A DNA stretch of 64,000 bases from assembly GCA_003550305.1 (NCBI GenBank), contig QKYT01000044.1:254639-318638 (forward strand), in the 5' to 3' direction. How positions within the stretch are numbered: position 1 is the stretch's first letter; each line of letters starts with the position of its first letter. This DNA is from Glomus cerebriforme. Its lineage: Eukaryota > Glomeromycota > Glomeromycetes > Glomerales > Glomeraceae. Below, one piece after another: positions 1 to 8,835 of this stretch. The position numbers and the translations under genes are program-made. The notes below the pieces were generated by a model, which searched no databases, had not been told where the DNA came from, and worked only from the letters and a program-made list of their open reading frames with translations.

Positions 1-46
1 TAATTTACAGTATAAAAAAACACACGTAAAAATTAAAAAAACTTAC

Positions 47-961
47 TTCCGTATTCAGCACGAAAGAAGGTTTCCATCCTTCGGGAGGAATTATTTTTAT
101 AATACCATAACGATGACCTACAGACGCGATGCTTTCAATATATGCGTAAGGATCCTTAAATTCTTCAGGAGTGGGATAAAGTATAGGAGCCTCAGGAATA
201 TTCGTAATTCGCGATTCTTTAGGCGGGTCTTTATACTGATATTCAGTTCGAACAGTCGTAAAGTCAAACGGTTCGCTGATAATAGGCTCAACTTCCTTTA
301 ATCTAATTGTCTCTTTTTCCACAGAATCCGGTATTAACCCGGAATTTTTACCGGATTCTACGGGAGGTTTTGCAACCGCAGTCGATTGTGAAGTAGTAGT
401 TGACATACGTGACCCTTGTATCCGCGAAAGTAATATTGAGTTTGAGTTAGTAGCCGAAATGGGCTTTGAATCCTGTGAAATTGTTTGCATACGAGACTCT
501 TGCATGCGTGTTTGTTCTGAACTTGTTAACAAAGTGGGATTTGAAGTCTGTGAAATGGTTTGTACACGAGTACATTGCATGCGTGTTTGTCCTGTTAAGC
601 CCGTTGATGAAGCATGCGAAATGGTTTGCATGCGAGACTCATGCATTCGCGAATTTGTTGTTGAGTTCAATATTTTTAAACTTGAATGTTGTAAATTAGG
701 TTGCATACGAGACTCTTGTTTTCGTGAATGTAAAGTTGAACTCATTAAAGTGGATTTAGAAGCCTGCGAGTTATTTTGAATACAAGACCCTTGCTTTTGT
801 AAATGTGAGTTTGAGCTCGTTATGGTGAATTTTAATTCTTGTGAGTTTAAGTTAATAATAGTCTTTCGTGACTGGGTGTTAGTTTTCTGCACTCTTGTAA
901 AAGAGGAGTTAATATTTTTGTTCGTTGGTTGTGGTTTACTACCCGCTCTTGTTTTAACCAT
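47..961 (-). CDS. 5' exon of a JmjN-domain histone lysine demethylase (KDM5/Lid2-like), runs off the left edge
   Basis: Only the first coding exon is present (305 residues). It starts at the ATG at 961-959 and ends at a GTAAGT donor just below base 47; the rest lies outside the window. Residues about 20-200 are low complexity and built from repeated short blocks of the type SRMQ/TRMQ plus a Ser/Thr/Gln-rich spacer. The last ~45 residues (PILYPTPEEFKDPYAYI, GIIKIIPPEGWKPSF) match the JmjN domain. The PP-x-GW-x-PSF ending is typical of the KDM5/JARID1/Lid2 class, which removes methyl groups from H3K4 in the nucleus. JmjN packs against the JmjC catalytic domain, which cannot be seen here, so activity and exact subfamily (KDM5 or KDM4/Jhd2-like) are inferred. 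The repeat-rich leader before JmjN is unusual. Confidence 0.75.
400..840 (-). repeat. Degenerate coding tandem repeat (SRMQ/TRMQ blocks)
   Basis: On the minus strand the short peptide block S/T-R-M/V/I-Q recurs about every 8-30 residues (SRMQTISHASS, TRMQCTRVQTISQTSN, TRMQESRMQTISQDSK and others). The matching DNA shows recurring gcatacgagactcttgcatg-like units on the plus strand. Copies differ by a few bases each, so this is an old, diverged array inside the demethylase leader. Confidence 0.75.
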
Positions 962-2835
962 TTTGAATGAATGTTAAAAGTCGCTTTAAGAATGTTAAAA
1001 AACAATGAAAAATTTTGGGGTTTACAACCAAACCTAGGAGAAGAATGAAAAAAAAAATTTGGGAGAAACAAAATTCTTTTTTATTACTTCGGGGAGATGT
1101 GAGATAAACGGATGATAAAATACTACACTAAAAAATTCTTCGATAGAAATCACACGCCAAGCCACAATCATCCGATTCTCTTCCATTTTTATAATCTTCA
1201 TTTTCTTAGAAGCGTTACACAATTATAAGTAAAGAGTATAGATAACATTCGCGAATATTCCTTGATTTGCCGCAGCACTAAATCATGTTTTTTTCCTCGA
1301 TTTTTATATTAATCTTTTCTTTTGAAAGATGAACGAAGTATTATTTTATGATTTTGTTTTATAATTAAATTTAAAATTATTAAGGAAATCTCAAAATTGT
1401 TACGTCATAAAATTTTTATCACTCGCGCACAGGATTTTGGGGTTCAAACTTCAAATTGGCAATGATTAATGGATACAATGTACACAATATATTTTCGACT
1501 AATCTAAAAACCAGTTTTTTTAAGCACAATTTTTTTGCGTTAATATATATACGGTATATAGAGTATTGGTATTGGTCAGATTATTAGTAACTAACTGACT
1601 ATGCGATATCGAAAACCCGATATTTTACCATATGTTTGATCCTGCATACTCCTAAATCCTAATGACTGACATAATAACAAAGTTATTGGTTGGAGATATC
1701 GGTCGATTTTTTTTTTTTTGACTTTGTATCTCAATTATCTTTATTTATTTATTTCAGGAAGAGATCTAAACTATAAGTAGCTTTTCAATTATTGTTTCTT
1801 CTTTCCTAAATGAGTTTAAGGTCATGTGATATGTTATATGCCGATCAGCAGTTTAGAATCAAATAATAAATTGCATGAAAAACTAAATACTGTAAACTAA
1901 CTAGCAAAGGCAAAATTTTAAAGTGTTATAAATATAATTTGTATCTTCGCTTATATTTTGACAAAAATAATAAACTTATTTTCTTATTCTGCTTCTAATT
2001 AAATTTAGCTCAAACTTTTAAAAACTCAATAATTCTAACAAAAAAAAAAGTACTGAAAAATGGAATTCTTAAGCATAAACAAAGTTCTAATAAGAATTAA
2101 GAGTTGGTATGCAATTTAAATAGTAAAATAACCAAACAAACTTATTTTTATAAAGTAATTTATATTAAGAAGTTTGTTTTTTTATTAAAAAGTGTATTCT
2201 CTTAGTTAAAAAGTATTTAAAAGTAAAGAATTAAAAAATTAGCAAAAAAGGTTATTTAATTTTAGTACTGTATAATATATATATATATATATATAAATTT
2301 GAATCTTTCAAGTATAATATTAATTAATACTTTGAAAATTGCTAAATGTAATCGTCACCGAACTTAAAATTTTTTAATAGTAAAATCCTTATTTGTCATC
2401 CTTATTCGACACTGGTGACAATCATCACTGGTGATATTTAGCAAAACAGTTAAGCAAATAGGATCTTATATTTACCAAATAGCTAAATATAAAATATTTA
2501 AATATTTTAACAGTTTACTTCAAAACATTCTATACAAGTAAGGTATTATTAGTTAGTATTAATCTTATTTAAACATACTGTTTTATTAAGAATCTATTTT
2601 TTGATTAGAAATGATGAAAACCCTTCATTTCTGTTAGTTTACTAATAAATTTTGACTAATTAAAATAATTAATAAAGATTTATTAAATGAAAGCTAATGA
2701 AATTTACTTTTAATTAAAGTAGTAAAATTATTTCAGTATACTAATTATACTCTTCTAAAAACATAACACATTAAATTCTATATCTTTACTTAAAATATAA
2801 TATCCAAATTTCAAGAAATATTTTTTTCAAATAAT
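962..2835. other. Intergenic, upstream of the demethylase and downstream of the Faf1-like gene
   Basis: AT-rich sequence with no open frame that looks like a protein and no recognisable RNA gene. It holds an (AT)n tract at 2275-2295, homopolymers, and an E2F-type octamer TTTGCCGC at 1266-1273 about 305 bp upstream of the demethylase start. Nothing else is supportable. Confidence 0.6.
1266..1273 (+). promoter_or_regulatory. Candidate E2F-type site TTTGCCGC
   Basis: Exact match to the E2F consensus TTTSSCGC in an otherwise AT-rich promoter region. A match this short can occur by chance about once in a window this size and composition. Confidence 0.25.
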
Positions 2836-3931
2836 TTACTTTCGTTTTTTGGATATGATCTTTTTCTTATTAATACCTCCACTATGTTTCTTTAATCCAT
2901 TACTATTTCTGTTATTTTGTACATGTTTAATTTCTTTAGAACTTAAAATTAACATACCATTTTTAACTTTACCTATACCCATACCAATACCTTTATCTCG
3001 TGTTTGTTGTGACTTTGATGATGATGATGATGCGGCCCATTTATGCTTTATTGACTGATGATAAAGTCCGAGATTTTTTGCCTTCATAAATAGGAAGAAA
3101 GTATTAATTACATGATTAGAATGTATTTAGGAAATAGTCAGACTAGTTAAATTACTTACTTCCTCAAGATTTTTTTGCTCTCTTTCTTTACGTTTTGACT
3201 GAATTTCTAAAGATATTGGCGTTGGAATTTTCATACCTTTCTTTGGCTGTTTATTTAATAAAATAAGTTATGTTTATTGAGAATTGGGGAAACTTTAAAG
3301 TGAATAACTAACTTACTTTTGCACCTAATTCAAACATTTTTTGTTCATTATATTTCCTACGATCTTTTCCTGTTAATTGTTCAGTAGCTAACGGAAAAAT
3401 TGGTACAGTTTTTTATATTTTTCTAAAAACAAAGAAAAAAAAGAAAAAGAAAAAGAAAGAAAAATCAATTACTTACTATATTTTTCCAATAATTTTGTTG
3501 TTTTTAATAATTCTTCTAATTCTTTATCATTCTTTTTATTTATCCTATATTATATTAATAAATATAATTAATACATTATAAATAATTTTTAATTACTAAA
3601 AATAAAAAAATTTTGAAGAAACGAACTTACTCCTCTTCTGCTGTTACATTTTTAGATAATGACATTTGAGGTTTTTCATTCACTTTAGAAATTTTGTGTG
3701 ACTAATTTGTAAATGTTTAAATTCATTTAATCAATTTAAAACAAAAAGTCAACTTGAAAGAAATTGAATAAAAGAATGTTGACAAACCATAAATGACTTC
3801 CATTCAATAACATTTGAACTGCTTTTATTTAAACATTTACTAAATGAACGATCATTAAACACTATAACTTCTGGCTCTTTTTTCGGTGCTGATGTAGCAG
3901 CATTAGTGAAAGCGTTCGTGGTTTTTGCCAT
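2836..3931 (-). CDS. FAF1: Faf1/C1orf131-like (DUF4602) small-subunit ribosome biogenesis factor
   Basis: Six exons in order: 3931-3788, 3701-3631, 3544-3477, 3387-3317, 3246-3160, 3081-2836. The lengths sum to 229 codons (228 residues) and every junction is a GT-AG intron. The protein is Lys-rich and nuclear/nucleolar in character. Diagnostic elements are the central TGKDRRKYNEQKMFELGAK followed by PKKGMKIPTP, and near the C-terminus the glycine motif RDKGIGMGIGKVKNGMLILS, which resembles the conserved G-x-GK-x3-GML-x-LS-x-KEI block of Faf1/C1orf131 proteins. A basic tail follows. Faf1 acts in 18S rRNA maturation within the early 40S pre-ribosome. The assignment rests on motif recall, not on an alignment. 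The gene is divergent from the zinc-finger protein that starts at 4524. Confidence 0.65.
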
Positions 3932-4523
3932 TGATTATTAAATTTTAAAAAATATCAAAATCTTATTTGCACGTTTTTTGACGTATATTAGTGTTGTACA
4001 AATCTTAACCAAGACCTGGTGAGTGGTGATCGCCTGATCGGTCGAAGCTGGGTATTTGTTTTCGTGTATTATTTTATTTATTTACCTTTTTTTTTTTTTG
4101 AAAAATTCGAGGATTTTAGTTACAAAAATAGCTTTGACAATAACAGATAATGGATGCAAGTTATATATCATATAATCAAGTATTACATTACTTAGATATA
4201 TATACATCCTTCGTATAAGTATTTCGTGTAACAGAATTCACCGGAAAAACTTCAAAGATATGTACAACGATCATTTGCCCAAACAAGAAACAAAAACCAA
4301 CAATGATCATAAACTAATTATACGCAGTTTTTTTTGTGTGTTAATAATGTTTTTTTTTCTTTTGTTATTGCATAAAACCGAATCTGTATAAATTTAGTGT
4401 TGTGCAACAGAAACTTTTACACAACATTTTGTGAAACATACATTCGCTTATTTATTTAACTAGCCCTTTTAAACTTTCAAATCTTTTACTGTATAAATTC
4501 TTTCTTTAATAAGATAAAAAACA
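3932..4523. promoter_or_regulatory. Divergent promoter region
   Basis: 592 bp between the start codons of the Faf1-like gene (-) and the zinc-finger gene (+). It contains poly(T) tracts and two similar copies of tagtgttgt(a/g)caa (near 3990 and 4398). No known element can be assigned with confidence. Confidence 0.4.
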
Positions 4524-5906
4524 ATGAATATTTCTCAAGCAAGCTCCAACCATCAAATAAGAGCAGAAAATTCCAGATACAGAGAACCATGGGTTGTACC
4601 AAAGTCCTTTTCGGTGACTAGCGAAGAAGAACCAATTTTTCTTGTAAATAAAGAAATTGGACGTCACAAACAAGTCTCACAGCCATTCTCATCAACACCA
4701 AGGAATGTAGAAGAAACTTTAGCGTTATCTGCGTGGGAAGATAGTATGGAAGATTCAAAGTCTGATACAAGAGAAGAAAATTTCATGGATAAAAATTCAA
4801 TTAAAAGTTATTCATCTGTTAAAAATAATACAGTCAACAATTATGATGATGATACAGCCTCGGTGATAACTTGTTCAACAACAACAACAACTACTACTAG
4901 TACATCAGATCTTCCTTCTGTAGTGCATGTTACTATAGCTGACTTGATAAAAATTCAAGAAAGACGTAAATCCATGCAAGATAATATTAATAATTATAAT
5001 ATGACCACTGATACAACATCAGTTATTAATAAAGAAAAACAAAGATTAGTAAATTTTGAAGATGAAATTATAGAATCACCAGGAAGACCATTAAAGAATT
5101 CGGTGGACTTATCTTCACAATCAATCATTTCAAATGATTCGAGTACAGTTAAAGATAATAATTCATCACATCAGGAGGAGATTTCAGAATTTTCAATTAC
5201 TCCATCATTAGGTTTATCAAGAGTAACAAGACAAGAATTTGAAAATGCTAAAATTGATAAACAAAAAGCTCTTCGTGCATGGGTAAAATTTTTATGGCCA
5301 CAACCAAGACTTCCTGATCGGAGACAATTGACATATGGATTAACTTCAAGTTCTTTATCAAAAAGAAATCTAAATCCACTAACGATTGGAATCATTGTTC
5401 CAAAATCTCAAATGATACAAACAGCTATCATAAAAGGAACAAAACATAAAAAGAATGAAATTGGAAAAAATGGGCAAATAAAATTTTCGGGTGAACCCGA
5501 TTTAATTAAAGGAATTTATGATCCGAGAGAATATATACTTTTGCATTGTCCTACTTATCATAATCCACCTTATCATAACGGTGATCCGAGAATTCCTTGG
5601 ACCGAACATTTCTTACTTAATAAAGTATTACCTAGATTAGCAGAAGAAGCTACAAGAATACAAAATGAAGTTGGTTTGTACTTAACAGTCAAGGAAACAT
5701 TGTTAAGAGGATTGGAACATTATCCTTTATATGGATGTAGATATTGCCCAGAACATCATACTAGATATTTCAATTATGTCAAAATCCGTGAACATTTAAA
5801 GTATAAGCATTCGAAAAACCAAATAAATGATGAAGAAATGATCAAGATTATCCTAAGAGAATATATTTCAGCGTTTTACAAAAATAATTTACCTCCAAAG
5901 ATTTAG
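4524..5906 (+). CDS. Orphan intronless protein with a C-terminal C2H2-like zinc finger
   Basis: One uninterrupted 460-residue frame, in a region where nearly every other gene is spliced. Residues 1-240 are polar and low complexity (acidic stretches, a Thr/Ser run TTTTTTTSTSD, Asn runs). From about residue 245 the sequence becomes globular and aromatic-rich (ALRAWVKFLWPQPRLPDRR, DPREYILLHCPTYHNPPYH). Near residues 404-431 there is YGCRYCPEH followed by REHLKYKHS, that is C-x2-C and then H-x4-H, consistent with one zinc finger. I do not recognise the family; it may be restricted to this fungal lineage. The single finger and disordered leader would fit a DNA- or RNA-binding role, but that is inference. 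The start is the first ATG in frame. Confidence 0.75.
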   Translation: MNISQASSNHQIRAENSRYREPWVVPKSFSVTSEEEPIFLVNKEIGRHKQVSQPFSSTPRNVEETLALSAWEDSMEDSKSDTREENFMDKNSIKSYSSVKNNTVNNYDDDTASVITCSTTTTTTTSTSDLPSVVHVTIADLIKIQERRKSMQDNINNYNMTTDTTSVINKEKQRLVNFEDEIIESPGRPLKNSVDLSSQSIISNDSSTVKDNNSSHQEEISEFSITPSLGLSRVTRQEFENAKIDKQKALRAWVKFLWPQPRLPDRRQLTYGLTSSSLSKRNLNPLTIGIIVPKSQMIQTAIIKGTKHKKNEIGKNGQIKFSGEPDLIKGIYDPREYILLHCPTYHNPPYHNGDPRIPWTEHFLLNKVLPRLAEEATRIQNEVGLYLTVKETLLRGLEHYPLYGCRYCPEHHTRYFNYVKIREHLKYKHSKNQINDEEMIKIILREYISAFYKNNLPPKI

Positions 5907-6491
5907 TTTATTTATATTTTTAGGTTTAAAAGTATTATTATCGTCTAAGTATCTTTTAAATTAAGGACAATTAAGTATGTTGTTTATTTATTATATATTA
6001 AAGAAAAATCTCATGGAATAAAACCTCTATAAAATTCACTTGTTTGATATATGAATCATTTTGAATATATTACATAGATCTTCTGAGTGATAAATCTATC
6101 AACCCTAACATGTTTACATGTGTACTCATGAATTTCCAATCGAGTTCCAGCTCTTAATATTAAATTCGGTGTATTTAATATTTATAAAATAGCACGAAAT
6201 AATTTTAATAGTTTCGATAGCTTTAAGGATAACATTACAAGAAATGAGATTTACCATTTGTACCGTGACCTTTAAACATTACAGCGGTCCACTGAATCTG
6301 CAAATTTGAAGAAATGAACGTTACTGCTCCTATAGGCGTTTTTTATAGTTTAAACATACAGTGAGGGATCTGCGAAGTACAGATTATTCCAAATTTGTAA
6401 TTAATCACATTTTTCATATGATTAATTATCTGTTATAGTATATACGTATTTCCCAATGTTTTAATGAACATTCTGATTTTTTCTTTCTACA
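5907..6491. other. Intergenic
   Basis: AT-rich sequence with no coding signal, between the zinc-finger gene and the small membrane-anchored orphan. Nothing further is supportable. Confidence 0.6.
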
Positions 6492-7028
6492 ATGTTTTTT
6501 TTGATTTTTCTGATTTTTATCGGATATTACTTTTATAAACGTAAACCTGACGCAAACTCTTTTAGAGAGTACATTCTGACCAATAATTCAAATTCTTCCT
6601 CGTCTTCTTCACAAGATTTATTTAAATTTTTTAACAAACTTTTAGTCGGGCAACCAAGCGTTCCGGAATTCAAACTTGAAGACTATTATTGTTTTAGTGT
6701 TGTATCATTCAAGGACGGAACTGCAACTTATGTAGGTTTTTTAAATAAATGGTACCTATGGAGCAAGATTGAAGTAGTCAATTCAAATGGAAGAGGTGAT
6801 CGAAGCAGAAGAAAGAATTCAGCGCAAGACATTGAAGGATTAGCATACGGAGATAAAGAAGCCGCTATAAGAGCCAAAGGAAATAAGGATTGTTGGTATC
6901 ACCCTAAAAGAGTTTCCCTTATGATAATCTTTGTAATTTTTTCACAAAATTATTTTTTTTTTAATTCCAGATCATACGGCAGCAAGATCATTTTTATCGG
7001 CGGCAAAGCGATTCAAAAAAATTGGTGA
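6492..7028 (+). CDS. Small orphan membrane-anchored protein, 3' end uncertain
   Basis: The open frame encodes up to 178 residues. It starts with a strongly hydrophobic segment (FFLIFLIFIGYYFY, residues 2-15) followed by KRK, which looks like an N-terminal anchor with the rest cytosolic. A Ser run and a segment rich in aromatics (EDYYCFSVVSF, YVGFLNKWYLW, residues ~75-105) follow. Family unknown. After about residue 133 (GDKEAAIRAKGNKD) the frame enters T-rich, intron-like sequence, and its last ~45 residues overlap the start of an alpha-SNAP-like remnant in another frame. The true end is therefore unclear: the frame may stop here, be spliced into the remnant, or have been fused to it by decay. 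Confidence 0.45.
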   Translation: MFFLIFLIFIGYYFYKRKPDANSFREYILTNNSNSSSSSSQDLFKFFNKLLVGQPSVPEFKLEDYYCFSVVSFKDGTATYVGFLNKWYLWSKIEVVNSNGRGDRSRRKNSAQDIEGLAYGDKEAAIRAKGNKDCWYHPKRVSLMIIFVIFSQNYFFFNSRSYGSKIIFIGGKAIQKNW

Positions 7029-7943
7029 TGAATCTAATCTTCTTGAAGCTGCAAATTGTTATGAAGATGCCTATAAAGCCTTTCAACAAATAAAACAAAC
7101 TGGTATTTGATGTTATAAAAAAGACGGTTCAGTTTGATCTTCGGTTATAAATTTGTGCTGAATATTTTTACTCATTAGATAAAGCGTTTGAAGCGTTGGA
7201 AACGGCAGCTTCTATTTATGAAAGGAATGAAAGACAAAGTACTCGTGCAGCACGTGTATACGAAATATTAGCAGAACAATATAAAAAAACTAATAGTTCA
7301 CAATTCAATTTGGAAAAAGCACTTAAAGTATGTAAACTTTTTACCAATTATGAATTTTTTATCAATTGTTTAATATATATCTCCTATACATAGATGCACC
7401 GCAAGGCTGCCGATCTGTTCGAATTAGACGGAGATGGGTAAGACTATTAAACTTTATCATAATTTGCTAATTTTTAATCATCTAAATTTGAGTTCCATTT
7501 TTTTTTTTNNNNNNNNNNNNNNNNNNNNNNNNNNNNNNNNNNNNNNNNNNNNNNNNNNNNNNNNNNNNNNNNNNNNNNNNNNNNNNNNNNNNNNNNNNNN
7601 NNNNNNNNNNNNNNNNNNNNNNNNNNNNNNNNNNNNNNNNNNNNNNNNNNNNNNNNNNNNNNNNNNNNNNNNNNNNNNNNNNNNNNNNNNNNNNNNNNNN
7701 NNNNNNNNNNNNNNNNNNNNNNNNNNNNNNNNNNNNNNNNNNNNNNNNNNNNNNNNNNNNNNNNNNNNNNNNNNNNNNNNNNNTTTTTTTTTATAGAAAT
7801 TGATTCTATCCAAAAGTTCTTGTGATCCATCTGGATTTGCTACAGCTTGCAAAGAGTATGATCAACTTACAACATTAACGCCATGCCAAACTCATATTTT
7901 ACTTGGAGCTAAAAAAAATTTAGAAATTGAAGATCTACGATGA
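6971..7943 (+). pseudogene. SEC17: Broken alpha-SNAP (SEC17) copy interrupted by an assembly gap
   Basis: Pieces of an alpha-SNAP-like tetratricopeptide protein occur in order but in different frames. From 6973: HTAARSFLSAAKRFKK and LLEAANCYEDAYKAFQQ. From about 7178: KAFEALETAASIYERNERQ and AARVYEILAEQYKK. From 7394: MHRKAADLFELDGDG. After the gap: ATACKEYDQLTTLTPCQ and ILLGAKKNLEIEDLR, ending at a TGA at 7941. The order and the C-terminal LLL/IK...EDLR pattern match alpha-SNAP, the adaptor that recruits NSF/Sec18 to SNARE complexes. An in-frame TGA near 7108 and frame changes between about 7108 and 7180 break the reading frame. A run of Ns hides the middle. Sequencing error cannot be excluded, but several disruptions favour a pseudogene. 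No functional start was found. Confidence 0.65.
7509..7783. other. Assembly gap (275 N)
   Basis: Run of undetermined bases flanked on both sides by poly(T), inside the alpha-SNAP-like remnant. Confidence 0.99.
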
Positions 7944-8002
7944 TTTTATTTAAATATCGATTATATATACAATTTTATGACATTTATTATTATTAAAATT
8001 CA

Positions 8003-8587
8003 TTATACACCAACTCTATATTCATAAATTTTTTTTGCATAATAAGCTCCAACTCCAATTGATAATACACCTAATGATAGAGGAATAGGTTTTTTAGTCT
8101 TTATAGCACGAGGTACCATGCTACCTGCTAATAAAATAGATGCAGCTTTTTTTTTAAAAAAAAAGGCAAAAAAAAAGTAAATTATATCATAAGTTCATAT
8201 ATAAAGAGATATTTTTTTTTTTTTTTTTTTTTTTTTACCTAAAGCTGTTTCGTTCCCATAATCTTTATTGTTTTTGATGACATATCTTAAAAATATACCT
8301 TATCATTAAATGGGTTCTTAAATTATAATATCAAATGATTCTCATAAATTATATCATACCCAGCAATTCCATATAACGTTCCAACACCTATTCCTGCAAT
8401 TAGCGAAGGTTTTGAACGTGCTTTAGAAAACGCAGCAATACCTCCAATAGCACCTACCGTGTAATATCATAAAACTATTTTATTAATTATAAAAAGAGAA
8501 AAGGAGACATAAATTGGTCTAACATATTGAATAATTACACTAAAACTTACATATAACAGCCATTGTATAAGAAGGATGATGCGACAT
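8003..8587 (-). CDS. TMEM14: TMEM14 family small mitochondrial membrane protein
   Basis: Four exons: 8587-8551, 8453-8360, 8285-8239 and 8145-8003, summing to 107 codons (106 residues), the normal length for the family. The N-terminus MSHHPSYTMAV leads into glycine-rich hydrophobic segments (AIGGIAAF, SLIAGIGVGTLYGIAGYVI, ALGASILLAGSMVPRAIK, LSLGVLSIGVGAYYAKKIYE). This is the four-helix TMEM14/YJR085C pattern with conserved NKDYG and a KK-IYE-R tail. Members sit in the mitochondrial inner membrane; vertebrate TMEM14C supports porphyrin transport for haem synthesis. The last acceptor lies directly after a T9A9 tract. The gene is divergent from UBR1, with 248 bp between start codons. Confidence 0.9.
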
Positions 8588-8835
8588 TTTTTTTTTAAAA
8601 ATTGGATACGTAATAAGAATAAAGCATAAAAAAAAAAAATCTATAAAAAAAAACAATTACGTCTCAACTCTCAACATTATGTCATGCAAACATGCAATAA
8701 CATCAACATCCAATAATAATTATGACCGAATTTCATATATTATGTAAAATAGATTATTACCTATCGTTTTAATATTTACTTTAAATTAACAGATCAATTT
8801 GTAATTTATTTTTCCTTTTATCAAACTTCTTTCTA
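8588..8835. promoter_or_regulatory. Divergent promoter between TMEM14 and UBR1
   Basis: 248 bp between the two start codons, AT-rich with poly(T)/poly(A) tracts. No specific element is recognised, but it must carry the start region of both genes. Confidence 0.5.

Noticed and set aside
459..779. Open frames on the plus strand with repeated Cys/Arg/Met residues
   Set aside because: They are antisense shadows of the repeat-built leader of the demethylase exon; the minus-strand frame ends in a real JmjN domain.
1034..1222. Open frame upstream of the demethylase start
   Set aside because: No splice consistent with the demethylase and no recognisable features; likely untranslated leader or promoter.
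7434..7852. Open frames spanning the first N gap
   Set aside because: They consist almost entirely of undetermined bases translated as X.
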